Assembly: GCF_006716815.1 (NCBI RefSeq)
Contig: NZ_VFPS01000003.1
Location: 310,001 to 374,000 of the forward strand
Reading direction: 5' to 3'
From: Microbacterium lacticum
GTDB taxonomy: Bacteria; Actinomycetota; Actinomycetes; Actinomycetales; Microbacteriaceae
Length of the DNA stretch: 64,000 nt
Of this stretch, positions 1 to 10,215 are shown piece by piece. The notes under the pieces are model-generated. The model made no database searches. It was not told the origin of the DNA and was given only the letters and a program-made list of their open reading frames with translations. Made by a program: the position numbers and the translations under genes. Positions within the stretch are counted from its first letter, which is position 1. Every line of letters starts with the position of its first letter.

Positions 1-1
1 C

Positions 2-3000
2 ATCGGCGAAGACAACCTGTCCGGGTGGCCGAGCTCCCCCTCGACGTCCAGCTTCAGAGGCGACGTCGATGACGTGGCCGTGTACTCGTCACCGCTGAGC
101 GCGGCGCAGGCGCGAGCTCACTATGCCGCAGGCGGCGGCACGGTCGTCAACGTGACACCACCCAGCGATGCGTACGGCGCTCTCGTGTTCAACTCCGACC
201 CTGAGTTCTACTGGCGATTCGATGAGGCAGGCGGCGCCACGGCAGTGGACTCCTCAGCTCAGCAGGTTTCCGGGGTATTCTCCGGAGACTACGTTCGCGG
301 TTCGGCGGGGGCACTGCCGGGTGGCGTGGGCTCTGCGCTAACCTTCCGCAAGACCACATGCGACTGGTGGCAGCTAGGGTGCACCTCGACCAACGGCGGG
401 TCGATCGCCACGTCCGTCTCGTACACGAACCCGACGTCGTACTCGGTCGAGACCTGGTTCAAGACGACCTCGACGCAGGGGGGTCGTCTCGTCGGGTTCA
501 GCAGCAACCAGACCGGCGACTCGAGCAGCTACGATCGTCACGTCTACATGCAAGACGACGGCAAGCTCGTCTTCGGTACGTGGACGGGGCAGACGAACAC
601 GATCATGACCCCGCAGGCCTACAACGATGGCCAGTGGCACTATGTGGCCGCGACGCAGGGGTCGGATGGGATGAGGTTGTACGTCGACGGGGTCGCGCAG
701 GGCACGAACCCCCAGACCGCTGCCCAGGACTACACCGGATACTGGCGGATCGGCGGCGATACGACGTGGGGCTCGAGCTCCTCGAACCTGATCGCGACGT
801 TCGACGAGACGGCGGTATACGGCCGAGTGCTCACGCCTGCCGAGATCGGCGCCCACTACGGTGTCGGCAAAGGTCAGGCGCTTCCCAACCAGGCGCCGGT
901 CGCCTCGTTCGAAGCATCCGTGGCCGACCTCACGGTCGCCGTCGACGCGGGCGCGTCGATCGATTCCGACGGGACGATCGCCTCGTACGCGTGGGATTTC
1001 GGCGACGCGCAGATCGGTGCAGGTAAGACGGCCGGCCACGTCTATGCGTACCCTGGCACGTACACCGTGACGCTGACCGTCACCGATGACGACGGCGCGA
1101 CGGCGACGACGACGCGGCAGGTGGAGGCGGTCGCACCCAACGCAGCGCCGACTGCGGCGTTCACGACGAGCGCCAATGGCCTCGCGTTCGCCGTCGACGG
1201 TGCCGGCTCGTCCGATGGGGACGGCACGATCGCGTCCTACGCCTGGACGTTCGGCGACGGTGGTTCGGCTACCGGTGCGACGGCGTCGCACACCTACACC
1301 ACGGGCGGAACATATGTCGTCACCCTCACGGTCACCGACGACGACGGAGCGACGAACGCGGCGACGCAGTTTGTGACGGTGACGCCGGCGAATGTGGTTC
1401 CGGTGGCGTCGTTTGTGTCGGTGGTGGATCGGTTGGCGGTGTCGGTTGATGGTTCGGGGTCGTCGGATCCGGATGGCACGGTGGTGTCGTTCGGGTGGGA
1501 TTTCGGTGACGGTGTGACTGCGACCGGTGCGACGGCGTCGCACACGTATGGTGCTCCGGGGACGTATGCGGTGACGTTGACGGTGACGGATGATCGTGGG
1601 GCGACCGCGACGCAGACGTCGCAGGTGGCGGTGGCGGATACGCCGGCACCGGCGGGGCCGTTGTTCGCGGATGCGTTCGGTCGGCTGTTGGCGTCGGGTT
1701 GGGGTTCGGCGGATGCCGGGGGTGCGTGGACGTTGCGTACTGGGGCCACGCGGTTCTCGGTCGGTGACGGGGTCGGTAAGGCTGTGTTGCCGGGTGCGTC
1801 GACGGTCAATGCCGACACCCCGGTGATCAACAGTGTGTCGACGCGGTTCTCGGCGACGTTCTCGGTCGACAAGATCAACGACGCGATGTATGTCGGCGCG
1901 ATCACGCGTCGGGTCGGCGACGACCAGTACACGGTGCGGGTGCGGGTGGCTGCAGATGGTTCTGCGCGGTTGCACGTGTTGCGCGGTGCGAGCACGGCTG
2001 TGGGTGCTGCGGTGGAGAGCGGTGTCGTGATCACACCGGGCGCGAAGTATCGTCTGGTGGCCGACACGAAGACGGTCGCGGGGGTCACGACGATCTCCGC
2101 GAAGATCTGGAAGGACGGGACGGCGGAGCCGGCGGGGTGGCAGATCGAACGATCGAACAATGCCGCGGGTCTGCAGGTCGCTGGGTCGGCGGGCATCTAC
2201 GCCTACGTTCCCAACGCCGCAGCCAACGTCCCGGTCACCTTCGCCTTCGACGACATCACCATCACGGATCCCACCGCGACGCCGCAGCCTCCGGCCAACG
2301 CGAACCCGGTGGCGGCGTTCACGCCGACGGTGATCGGGCTCGGAGTGTCGGTCGATGGTGCCGCATCATCCGATTCGGATGGCACGATCGCCTCGTATGC
2401 GTGGGACTTCGGCGACGGTGGTTCGGCTACCGGTGCGACGGCGTCGCACACCTACACCACGGGTGGCACGTACCAGGTGATCCTCACGGTCACCGACAAC
2501 AAGGGTGCGACCGGCACCAAGACCATTCCCGTGACCGTATCGTCGACGCCCGTCGATCCGCCGGCGAATGTGGTTCCGGTGGCGTCGTTTGTGTCGGTGG
2601 TGGATCGGTTGGCGGTGTCGGTTGATGGTTCGGGGTCGTCGGATCCGGATGGCACGGTGGTGTCGTTCGGGTGGGATTTCGGTGACGGTGTGACTGCGAC
2701 CGGTGCGACGGCGTCGCACACGTATGGTGCTCCGGGGACGTATGCGGTGACGTTGACGGTGACGGATGATCGTGGGGCGACCGCGACGCAGACGTCGCAG
2801 GTGGCGGTGGCGGATACGCCGGCACCGGCGGGGCCGTTGTTCGCGGATGCGTTCGGTCGGCTGTTGGCGTCGGGTTGGGGTTCGGCGGATGCCGGGGGTG
2901 CGTGGACGTTGCGTACTGGGGCCACGCGGTTCTCGGTCGGTGACGGGGTCGGTAAGGCTGTGTTGCCGGGTGCGTCGACGGTCAATGCCGACACCCCGGT

Positions 3001-4630
3001 GATCAACAGTGTGTCGACGCGGTTCTCGGCGACGTTCTCGGTCGACAAGATCAACGACGCGATGTATGTCGGCGCGATCACGCGTCGGGTCGGCGACGAC
3101 CAGTACACGGTGCGGGTGCGGGTGGCTGCAGATGGTTCTGCGCGGTTGCACGTGTTGCGCGGTGCGAGCACGGCTGTGGGTGCTGCGGTGGAGAGCGGTG
3201 TCGTGATCACACCGGGCGCGAAGTATCGTCTGGTGGCCGACACGAAGACGGTCGCGGGGGTCACGACGATCTCCGCGAAGATCTGGAAGGACGGGACGGC
3301 GGAGCCGGCGGGGTGGCAGATCGAACGATCGAACAATGCCGCGGGTCTGCAGGTCGCTGGGTCGGCGGGCATCTACGCCTACGTTCCCAACGCCGCAGCC
3401 AACGTCCCGGTCACCTTCGCCTTCGACGACATCACCATCACGGATCCCACCGCGACGCCGCAGCCTCCGGCCAACGCGAACCCGGTGGCGGCGTTCACGC
3501 CGACGGTGATCGGGCTCGGAGTGTCGGTCGATGGTGCCGCATCATCCGATTCGGATGGCACGATCGCCTCGTATGCGTGGGACTTCGGCGACGGTGGTTC
3601 GGCTACCGGTGCGACGGCGTCGCACACCTACACCACGGGTGGCACGTACCAGGTGATCCTCACGGTCACCGACAACAAGGGTGCGACCGGCACCAAGACC
3701 ATTCCCGTGACCGTATCGTCGACGCCCGTCGATCCGCCGGCGAATGTGGTTCCGGTGGCGTCGTTTGTGTCGGTGGTGGATCGGTTGGCGGTGTCGGTTG
3801 ATGGTTCGGGGTCGTCGGATCCGGATGGCACGGTGGTGTCGTTCGGGTGGGATTTCGGTGACGGTGTGACTGCGACCGGTGCGACGGCGTCGCACACGTA
3901 TGGTGCTCCGGGGACGTATGCGGTGACGTTGACGGTGACGGATGATCGTGGGGCGACCGCGACGCAGACGTCGCAGGTGGCGGTGGCGGATACGCCGGCA
4001 CCGGCGGGGCCGTTGTTCGCGGATGCGTTCGGTCGGCTGTTGGCGTCGGGTTGGGGTTCGGCGGATGCCGGGGGTGCGTGGACGTTGCGTACTGGGGCCA
4101 CGCGGTTCTCGGTCGGTGACGGGGTCGGTAAGGCTGTGTTGCCGGGTGCGTCGACGGTCAATGCCGACACCCCGGTGATCAACAGTGTGTCGACGCGGTT
4201 CTCGGCGACGTTCTCGGTCGACAAGATCAACGACGCGATGTATGTCGGCGCGATCACGCGTCGGGTCGGCGACGACCAGTACACGGTGCGGGTGCGGGTG
4301 GCTGCAGATGGTTCTGCGCGGTTGCACGTGTTGCGCGGTGCGAGCACGGCTGTGGGTGCTGCGGTGGAGAGCGGTGTCGTGATCACACCGGGCGCGAAGT
4401 ATCGTCTGGTGGCCGACACGAAGACGGTCGCGGGGGTCACGACGATCTCCGCGAAGATCTGGAAGGACGGGACGGCGGAGCCGGCGGGGTGGCAGATCGA
4501 ACGATCGAACAATGCCGCGGGTCTGCAGGTCGCTGGGTCGGCGGGCATCTACGCCTACGTTCCCAACGCCGCAGCCAACGTCCCGGTCACCTTCGCCTTC
4601 GACGACATCACCATCACGGACGCGCCTTAG
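2..4630 (+). CDS. LamG/PKD-repeat surface protein (5' end outside window)
   Basis: The reading frame is open from base 2 to the stop at 4630 (1542 codons seen), so the start lies upstream of the window. The first ~30 residues look like the end of one LamG (concanavalin-like jellyroll) domain. A second LamG domain follows to about base 870, then two PKD beta-sandwich domains (870-1385) with the usual DFGDG and HTY...GTYTVTLTVTD motifs. The rest is a block of PKD, then a ~200-residue jellyroll-like domain beginning LFADAFGRL, then PKD, repeated almost three times. No membrane anchor or sorting signal is seen at the C-terminus, so a secreted or loosely cell-wall-bound role in glycan or surface binding is inferred. 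A glycosyltransferase gene starts 43 bp downstream. The family is clear from the domains; the ligand is unknown. Confidence 0.85.
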   Translation: MGEDNLSGWPSSPSTSSFRGDVDDVAVYSSPLSAAQARAHYAAGGGTVVNVTPPSDAYGALVFNSDPEFYWRFDEAGGATAVDSSAQQVSGVFSGDYVRGSAGALPGGVGSALTFRKTTCDWWQLGCTSTNGGSIATSVSYTNPTSYSVETWFKTTSTQGGRLVGFSSNQTGDSSSYDRHVYMQDDGKLVFGTWTGQTNTIMTPQAYNDGQWHYVAATQGSDGMRLYVDGVAQGTNPQTAAQDYTGYWRIGGDTTWGSSSSNLIATFDETAVYGRVLTPAEIGAHYGVGKGQALPNQAPVASFEASVADLTVAVDAGASIDSDGTIASYAWDFGDAQIGAGKTAGHVYAYPGTYTVTLTVTDDDGATATTTRQVEAVAPNAAPTAAFTTSANGLAFAVDGAGSSDGDGTIASYAWTFGDGGSATGATASHTYTTGGTYVVTLTVTDDDGATNAATQFVTVTPANVVPVASFVSVVDRLAVSVDGSGSSDPDGTVVSFGWDFGDGVTATGATASHTYGAPGTYAVTLTVTDDRGATATQTSQVAVADTPAPAGPLFADAFGRLLASGWGSADAGGAWTLRTGATRFSVGDGVGKAVLPGASTVNADTPVINSVSTRFSATFSVDKINDAMYVGAITRRVGDDQYTVRVRVAADGSARLHVLRGASTAVGAAVESGVVITPGAKYRLVADTKTVAGVTTISAKIWKDGTAEPAGWQIERSNNAAGLQVAGSAGIYAYVPNAAANVPVTFAFDDITITDPTATPQPPANANPVAAFTPTVIGLGVSVDGAASSDSDGTIASYAWDFGDGGSATGATASHTYTTGGTYQVILTVTDNKGATGTKTIPVTVSSTPVDPPANVVPVASFVSVVDRLAVSVDGSGSSDPDGTVVSFGWDFGDGVTATGATASHTYGAPGTYAVTLTVTDDRGATATQTSQVAVADTPAPAGPLFADAFGRLLASGWGSADAGGAWTLRTGATRFSVGDGVGKAVLPGASTVNADTPVINSVSTRFSATFSVDKINDAMYVGAITRRVGDDQYTVRVRVAADGSARLHVLRGASTAVGAAVESGVVITPGAKYRLVADTKTVAGVTTISAKIWKDGTAEPAGWQIERSNNAAGLQVAGSAGIYAYVPNAAANVPVTFAFDDITITDPTATPQPPANANPVAAFTPTVIGLGVSVDGAASSDSDGTIASYAWDFGDGGSATGATASHTYTTGGTYQVILTVTDNKGATGTKTIPVTVSSTPVDPPANVVPVASFVSVVDRLAVSVDGSGSSDPDGTVVSFGWDFGDGVTATGATASHTYGAPGTYAVTLTVTDDRGATATQTSQVAVADTPAPAGPLFADAFGRLLASGWGSADAGGAWTLRTGATRFSVGDGVGKAVLPGASTVNADTPVINSVSTRFSATFSVDKINDAMYVGAITRRVGDDQYTVRVRVAADGSARLHVLRGASTAVGAAVESGVVITPGAKYRLVADTKTVAGVTTISAKIWKDGTAEPAGWQIERSNNAAGLQVAGSAGIYAYVPNAAANVPVTFAFDDITITDAP
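1385..4618 (+). repeat. 1176-bp in-frame tandem repeat, 2.75 copies
   Basis: Copies start at 1385, 2561 and 3737, exactly 1176 bp (392 codons) apart. By eye the copies show no differences, including at synonymous sites. The third copy stops at 4618, just before the last codons of the gene. Each unit encodes PKD + jellyroll-like domain + PKD. Such identity suggests recent duplication or gene conversion, and it is also a place where an assembly can lose or gain copies. Confidence 0.95.
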
Positions 4631-4673
4631 CATGACGACGAGATCGGGCGCGGGTGGCCGGGCAGGGGGTCCG

Positions 4674-5512
4674 ATGAAAGTCGTGCAACTCTACGAGGTG
4701 GCACGCACGGCCCACCTGGAACGGATCGACGGCGACGACGAGGTGACCCTCCTCTATCGCGAGAAGAGATACGACTTCGATGAAGCGGTTGCAGGGCGTG
4801 CGAAACCGCTGCGAGCTGGGTTCATATCGAGCTGTCGTTTCGCGATTCGGAATGATATCGACATCATCGAAGTTAATGAGCCACTTGTTACGCGCGCAGC
4901 GGTGCGGAGTCTCGCCTTCGTCTGGGCGGCCCGCGTTCGCGCGAAGCTGCGAAGCCGACCCCGGCCGATCGTGGTCGCGTACGCGATCGCGAACGTACCG
5001 AGCTCAGTCCTGCGGGAGCACCTCCCCTTCAAAGCGCGAATGAAGTTCGAGCTGCGTCGGCCGCTGGCGAGTCTGGTCTGGGCGTCGCTTGATCGAATCG
5101 CGTATGGCACGGCTGACGCAGAACGGCTGTACGCGAGTGAGTTCCCGGCGCGGCGCCGGGCGGACTCTCGACTCATCGAAGCGCTTCCCGTCGCCGTGCC
5201 TGCGCCGGATCGAGAAGACGTCGACGAGCGGTCAACGGTGCTGTTCCTCGGCGATCTCTCAAGGCGCAAAGGCTTTCCTGACGTGATGGCTGCATGGCCC
5301 GCGGTGCGTGCCGAGCTCCCTACGATGCGGCTCTCCATCGTGGGTCGAGGAGTCGGTGCGGAGGAAGCCATCAAGCGGGCCACCCACGACGATCGGATGA
5401 CGGTGGTCATCGATCCGCCGCGCGAGCATGTGTTCGCCGAGCTCGAGAAGGCTCGTGTGCTGGTCCTCCCCTCCCGCCGAATGCCGCTGTGGCGCGAACA
5501 AGTAGGTTTACC
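4674..5512 (+). pseudogene. Glycosyltransferase (GT-B, family 4-like), truncated by IS
   Basis: An ATG at 4674 opens a protein beginning MKVVQLYEVARTAHL. It has a GT-B type C-terminal Rossmann half: a strand-like STVLFLGDLSRRKGFPDV motif, then SIVGRG, then EKARVLVLPSR near the sugar-nucleotide binding region. About 280 residues remain. At 5513 the frame runs into the left inverted repeat of an ISL3 element and ends in foreign sequence at 5666. The rest of the GT (donor-binding GLP...EAL region onward) is not found on the far side of the IS nest, so it was deleted rather than merely interrupted. The intact gene probably transferred a sugar to a surface polysaccharide. It should be inactive now. 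Confidence 0.8.
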
Positions 5513-7001
5513 GGCTCTTCGGACTTTAGGTGGGGGTGGTGGGGTCGAGGCCGCCGGCGATGAGGAGCATGCGGAGTCGGTAGTTGTCGTAGTTGCGGAA
5601 GCCGCGGGCGACGCGGCGGGCGAGTTCGATGAGGCCGTTCACGGCCTCGGTGCCGCCGTTGGATGACCGGTCGGTATCCCAGTAGGACAGGAACGCGGCC
5701 CGCCACTGACGCAGGGTGCGGCCGAGTCGGGCGATCTCGGGGATCGGGCAGGTCGGGAGCGATTCGAGCACGTGCTCGGCGATCTTGCGCCCGGTGGCGA
5801 GGTCGGCATGCCGGTAGGCGTCGCGGAGTTGCTGCGCGGCCTGCCAGGCGACGTCGACCTCGACGTGCTCCTCGCGCTGCGTGAACGCGGCATCGAGCCG
5901 GGCCTTCTGCCGGTCGGTGAGTCGTTCCTGCCCGGCGCGGAGGATGTTGCGGATCCCGTAGAGCGCATCACCTCTGCGTCCGCGGTGCCCGAGGGTGTCT
6001 TGCTGGACGCGGCGGCGGACCTCATCGACCGCGGTGGTGCCGAGCTTGACGACGTGGAACGCGTCGAGCACCGCGACGGTATCGTCGAGCTCGTCGTCGA
6101 GGGCCTTCTTGTAGCCGGCGAACGGGTCCAGCGTCGCGACCTGCACCCCGTCGCGGAACTCCTGCCCGCGCTCTTGCAGCCAGTCGGCGTAGGCCTTCGC
6201 GCTGCGCCCGGGCACGAGGTCCAGCAGGCGGGCCCTCACCCGCCCGGACGCATCGCGCGACAGGTCGACCATCCCGGTCAGTTCCTTCGGACCCCGCCCG
6301 CCATCGGCGACGGGTCTGGTGGACACGTGGTGCCAGAGGTGCTCGTCGACGCCGAGCGTGGTGACCCCGTCGAAGCGGGACCCGTCCGCGGCGCGCGTCT
6401 CGAGCACCGGCCTGACGTGTCGCCAGACCGTGCGCCACGACACCCCGAGCTGGCGGGCGACGCCCTGCACCGACGCGTTCTCCCTCCGCATCTGCCCCAC
6501 CGCCCAGATCACCGCTCGGGCCGTGAGCTTGGCGCGAGGCGCGGCGACCAGAGCGTTCTGCTCGGTGAACGACTCCCTCGGGCACGCCTCATCAGCGCAC
6601 CGGAACCTGCGCTTGCGCCACCGGACCCGCACCGCAGCGGCGCTCATCGGCGCATCGACCAGCACGAGCGCCTTCCGGCCCCGCGACTCGGCGACCTGCC
6701 CGCACCCCGGGCACCCGACCGGCCCCGGCGGGGACTCGACGTCGATCAGGAGCACGCCGTCGCGGCAGCGCTCGACAGCCACCACGTGCAGCCCGCCGAG
6801 GCCGACGAGCACATCGCAGCGATCACAGTAGACAGCAGAAGACGGGCACGCAGCGGCGCACCCCGTAGCATCGGGCACGGGTCGAGGTCTCCGAACGGAA
6901 AGGAAGCTTGATCGCTACCGATCCTCGGGGCCTCGACCCGCCCCACCCCGTCACCACGCGGCCCCGCACATCACCCACCCCCACCTAAAGTCCGAAGAGC
7001 C
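5513..7001 (-). mobile_element. ISL3-family element 1
   Basis: A 1489-bp element with perfect terminal inverted repeats of at least 26 bp beginning GGCTCTTCGGACTTTAGG at 5513 and ending in its complement at 7001. The left flank is GGTTTACC (5505-5512) and the right flank is ACACAACC (7002-7009). The two differ, so the 8-bp target duplication expected of ISL3 is missing. This implies recombination after insertion. Confidence 0.92.
5526..6878 (-). CDS. ISL3-family transposase (element 1)
   Basis: 450-residue DDE transposase starting at a GTG. The N-terminus has a Cys-rich zinc-binding region (CDRC, then CPGCGQ, then a CADEAC motif). A helix-turn-helix stretch (GVARQLGVSWRTVWRHV) comes before the catalytic core containing TTLGVDEHLWHH, DPFAGYKKAL, VLDAFHVVKL and the late GGTEAVNGLIELARRVARGFRN motif carrying the catalytic Glu. 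The length is normal for the family (~430-450). The stop lies inside the left inverted repeat, a typical compact IS layout. It is clearly related to the element-2 transposase and more distantly to element 3. Probably functional. Confidence 0.95.
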   Translation of the reverse strand: MPDATGCAAACPSSAVYCDRCDVLVGLGGLHVVAVERCRDGVLLIDVESPPGPVGCPGCGQVAESRGRKALVLVDAPMSAAAVRVRWRKRRFRCADEACPRESFTEQNALVAAPRAKLTARAVIWAVGQMRRENASVQGVARQLGVSWRTVWRHVRPVLETRAADGSRFDGVTTLGVDEHLWHHVSTRPVADGGRGPKELTGMVDLSRDASGRVRARLLDLVPGRSAKAYADWLQERGQEFRDGVQVATLDPFAGYKKALDDELDDTVAVLDAFHVVKLGTTAVDEVRRRVQQDTLGHRGRRGDALYGIRNILRAGQERLTDRQKARLDAAFTQREEHVEVDVAWQAAQQLRDAYRHADLATGRKIAEHVLESLPTCPIPEIARLGRTLRQWRAAFLSYWDTDRSSNGGTEAVNGLIELARRVARGFRNYDNYRLRMLLIAGGLDPTTPT

Positions 7002-7009
7002 ACACAACC

Positions 7010-8466
7010 GGCTCTTCGGACATTCGGTGGGGGTCATGGGGTGAGGCCGCCGGCGGCGAGGAGCATGCGGAGCCGGTAGTTGTCGCGGTTGCGGTAGCCG
7101 CGGGCGAGGCGGCGGTGGAGCTCGATGATCCCGTTCACCGCCTCAGTGCCGCCGTTCGATGATCGTCCGGTCGTGAAGTAGGCCAGGAACGCGGCTCGCC
7201 AGCGGCGGAGGGTGCGGCCGAGGCGGGCGATCTCGGGGATCGGGCAGGTGTGGAATGTGTCGACGACCTTCTCGGCGATCCGCCGCCCCTCGGCGAGGTC
7301 CTTCTGGTGGTAGGCGGAACGCAGTTGCTGGGCGCACTGCCATGCGACGAACACCTCGTCGTGCGCGGGGTCGGCCTCGATCGCTGCCGCGAGCCTGGTC
7401 CGCTGCTTCTCGGTGAGGTTCTCGGCGCCGGCGCGGAGGATGGTCTGGATCCCGTAGAGCGGATCGCCCTTCCGGCCGCGGTGACCGAGGGTGTCCTGCT
7501 GGACACGTCGGCGGACCTCGTCGACGGCGGCGGTGCCGAGCTTGACGACGTGGAACGCGTCGAGCACCGCGACGGCGTCCTCGAGCTTGTCGTCGATCGC
7601 GGTCTTGTATCCGGCGAACGGGTCCAACGCCGCGACCTTCACGTTGTTCCGGAACGCGTCGCCGCGCTCGTCGAGCCAGGCCGCGTAGGCCTTCCCCGAT
7701 CTGCCCGGCACGAGGTCGAGCAGCCGGGCACGGGTGCGACCGTGCTCATCCCGGGTCAGGTCGACCATCCCGGTCAGCTCCTTCGGGCCGCGCTTGCGGG
7801 AGTCGACGTGATGCCAGATGTGCTCGTCGACGCCGAGGGTGGTGACGTTCTCGAACCGGGACTCGTCGGCAGCCAGCTTGACGAGTTCGGGCTCAACGGC
7901 CCGCCACACCGTCTTCCACGACGTGCCCAGCTGTCGGGCCAGGCCCGCGATCGTGGCGTGCTCGCGGCGCAGCTGCCCGATCGCCCACGTCACCGCGCGC
8001 ATGGTGATCGACCCGCGCGCGGCGACCAGGGTCGGGACCTGCTCCACGAACGTCCTCCTCATGCAGTCGGGATCATCACAACGCCACACCCGCTGCCGCC
8101 AGATCAGTCGCACCCGCGTCGCGCCGGGCACGTCGTGAAGAACGCGGCGGCGGCGACCCCGACCGACAGCGAGCACCCCGCACGACGGGCAACCGGCCGG
8201 CGCCGCGGGGCTCGAGACCGTCACCACCAGCAGCCCGTCCAGACGCTCGACCGCCTCGACATGGACGCCGTCGAGACCGAGCAGCAGATCGCAGCGGGAG
8301 CACGGGCAAGCGGCAGAGCGCGCATCAGCGCACCCCGAACTATGGTGAGACACGTCGAGGTCCTCGGTTGGAGCAGCAGTTGGCGCTACTGATCCTCGGG
8401 GACCTCGACCCCTACCCGCCCGAACTCACCCGGCGAGCCTCACCCCCACCGGAAGTCCGAAGAGCC
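7010..8466 (-). mobile_element. ISL3-family element 2, with 8-bp target duplication
   Basis: A 1457-bp element bounded by inverted repeats starting GGCTCTTCGGACATTCGG (7010) and ending in TCCGAAGAGCC (8466). ACACAACC is present directly on both sides (7002-7009 and 8467-8474), the 8-bp duplication expected for ISL3. The duplicated octamer is part of the IS3-family transposase gene that continues at 8467. Confidence 0.95.
7034..8353 (-). CDS. ISL3-family transposase (element 2)
   Basis: 439 residues from a GTG start at 8353. Same architecture as element 1: N-terminal Cys pairs (CSRC, CPSCG, CDDPDC), HTH (LARQLGTSWKTVWRAV), then the DDE core with TTLGVDEHIWHH, DPFAGYKTAI, VLDAFHVVKLG and GGTEAVNGIIELHRRLARGYRN. 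Full length and with no internal stop, so probably active. It lies head to tail with elements 1 and 3, all three transcribed leftward. Confidence 0.95.
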   Translation of the reverse strand: MSHHSSGCADARSAACPCSRCDLLLGLDGVHVEAVERLDGLLVVTVSSPAAPAGCPSCGVLAVGRGRRRRVLHDVPGATRVRLIWRQRVWRCDDPDCMRRTFVEQVPTLVAARGSITMRAVTWAIGQLRREHATIAGLARQLGTSWKTVWRAVEPELVKLAADESRFENVTTLGVDEHIWHHVDSRKRGPKELTGMVDLTRDEHGRTRARLLDLVPGRSGKAYAAWLDERGDAFRNNVKVAALDPFAGYKTAIDDKLEDAVAVLDAFHVVKLGTAAVDEVRRRVQQDTLGHRGRKGDPLYGIQTILRAGAENLTEKQRTRLAAAIEADPAHDEVFVAWQCAQQLRSAYHQKDLAEGRRIAEKVVDTFHTCPIPEIARLGRTLRRWRAAFLAYFTTGRSSNGGTEAVNGIIELHRRLARGYRNRDNYRLRMLLAAGGLTP

Positions 8467-8789
8467 ACACAACCGGCCCCGGGTGAGCAACGACAACCCG
8501 TTCTCCGAATCGGAGTTCCGGACAATGAAGTACCGGCCGAACTACCCCGGCACCTTCGCGACCATCGAACAGGCGCGCGCCTACGTCGAGTGGTACGTCC
8601 CCTGGTACAACCAGAACCACAAGCACTCCGGCATCGCCCTGTTCAGCCCGAACGAGGTCCACGACGGCACCTGGCACCACGCCTGGAACCGACGCGACGC
8701 GACCCAGCAGGCGTACTACGACAAGCATCCCGAGCGATTCCGTCGACCGCCCCACACGCCCGCACCCGCCGACATCGTCGGCATCAACC

Positions 8790-10215
8790 GGCTCTTCGGA
8801 ATCAAGGGTGTAGCGAGGGTCTGAAACCTCCGGCCTCGAGCAGGCTCCTGGCTGTGTAGTTCGCGAGGTTGCGGAAGCCGAGCGCGGAGCCGCGGAGATG
8901 CTCGAGTCGGCCGTTGATCGCCTCTGTCGGACCGTTGCTCGTGCCGGGCAGGTCGAAGAACGCGAGGACGTCCGCGGCGCGCTGCTTCAACGTCCGACCG
9001 AGCCGGCGAATCTCGGCCAGCATCGCGGGGACGCCACTGCTGACGGAATCGATCACCGACCGCATCATCTCCTTCGCCTTCTTCTTGTCGGGTTCGCGGT
9101 AGGCGGCGACGATGCGCTGGTAGATGCCCCAGGTCGCTTCGACCTCGACGTGCTCCTCGACCGCGAACACCGCGTCCAGCCGTGCAGTCTGCTTCTCGGT
9201 GAGGAAGCTCACGCCGGTGTGGAGGGTGCGGCGGACCCCGTAGAGCGGGTCCCCGGCGTGACCGCGGTGCCCGAGAGTGTCCTGCTGAACCCTCTGCCGG
9301 GTCCGGTCCAGGGCGTCACCGGCGAGCCGGACGACATGGAACGGATCCATCACCGGGACCGCGTCGGGGAGTTCCTCGGACGCGGCGGTCTTGAACCCAC
9401 TGAACCCATCCATCGCGACCACTTCGATCTGCTTCGACCACTCCTTGGGCCGGGCGGCGAGCCACTGCTTGAACACCGCCTTCGACCGACCCTCGACCAT
9501 CTCCAGCAGCCGTGCGGGACCTGTCTTGTTGCGGGCGGGCGTGAGGTCGATGATCACGGTCACGTACTTGTCACCGAACCGTGCGTGACGCCAGACGTGC
9601 TCGTCGACGCCGATCGTGGTGACGCCGTCGAACCTGGCCGGATCGTCGATCAGCCGCCGCTTGCCCTCGGCGAGGATCGCGGTGTTCGCGGTGTGCCACG
9701 ACACCCCCAGGCCTGCCGCGGCGCGGGAGACGGTGAGGTGGTCGACCACGATCGCCTTCAGCGCCCACCCGACCCCGCCGCGGGAGATCTTCGCCCGCGG
9801 CGCCGCCGCGTTCGTCGTGTCCTGCCGCCAGGTGCGGCGGCAGTGGCCGCACCGGTAGCGGCGTACCCGCACCAGCAGCGTCGTGGGCCGGTGACCGAAC
9901 GGCTCGTGCGCGAGCGGACGCGTCACGGTGTCGCGCGGCACGCCCTCGGCGCCACACTTCCGACACCACGGGTCATCGTCAACGACGCGGCACTCGAGTA
10001 CCGCCCGGTCGGGCTCGATCAACTGGCCGATGGCTTCGAGGCCGAGCTCATCGAGACGGCAGAACGTGGTGAGGTCAGGGGTCGCGAACGTAGGGTGGCG
10101 CAAGTCGAGGTCTTCCGGCAGATGGGCAGTGTGAGAACTTCCATCCTGGAAGACCTCGACGTCTATCCGCGAACCAGCCGCCGACCCTCGACTACACCCT
10201 CAACTGCGAAGAGCC
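8790..10215 (-). mobile_element. ISL3-family element 3, with 8-bp target duplication
   Basis: A 1426-bp element. Its imperfect inverted repeats read GGCTCTTCGGAATCAAGGGT at 8790 and, at the right end (complement), GGCTCTTCGCAGTTGAGGGT ending at 10215. CATCAACC flanks both sides (8782-8789 and 10216-10223). Removing the element and one repeat restores the IS3-family transposase exactly as in the copy at 33040. Confidence 0.95.
8802..10103 (-). CDS. ISL3-family transposase (element 3)
   Basis: 433 residues, read from a TTG start at 10103. It is more distant from elements 1 and 2 but keeps the family plan: N-terminal CRKCG and CGHCRRTW zinc ligands, HTH (SRAAAGLGVSWHTANTAIL), the TTIGVDEHVWRH catalytic Asp motif, MDGFSGFKTA, VMDPFHVVRL and the C-terminal GPTEAINGRLEHLRGSALGFRN motif with the acidic catalytic residue. 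Full length, so probably active. Confidence 0.94.
   Translation of the reverse strand: MRHPTFATPDLTTFCRLDELGLEAIGQLIEPDRAVLECRVVDDDPWCRKCGAEGVPRDTVTRPLAHEPFGHRPTTLLVRVRRYRCGHCRRTWRQDTTNAAAPRAKISRGGVGWALKAIVVDHLTVSRAAAGLGVSWHTANTAILAEGKRRLIDDPARFDGVTTIGVDEHVWRHARFGDKYVTVIIDLTPARNKTGPARLLEMVEGRSKAVFKQWLAARPKEWSKQIEVVAMDGFSGFKTAASEELPDAVPVMDPFHVVRLAGDALDRTRQRVQQDTLGHRGHAGDPLYGVRRTLHTGVSFLTEKQTARLDAVFAVEEHVEVEATWGIYQRIVAAYREPDKKKAKEMMRSVIDSVSSGVPAMLAEIRRLGRTLKQRAADVLAFFDLPGTSNGPTEAINGRLEHLRGSALGFRNLANYTARSLLEAGGFRPSLHP

Noticed and set aside
1385..4618. Possible CRISPR array
   Set aside because: Unit length is 1176 bp and entirely coding; no spacers. No CRISPR array or cas gene was seen in the window.
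374..4633. Several long minus-strand frames over the PKD repeats
   Set aside because: Repeated because the plus-strand gene is repeated; composition is low complexity Arg/Pro/Thr and no start signals.
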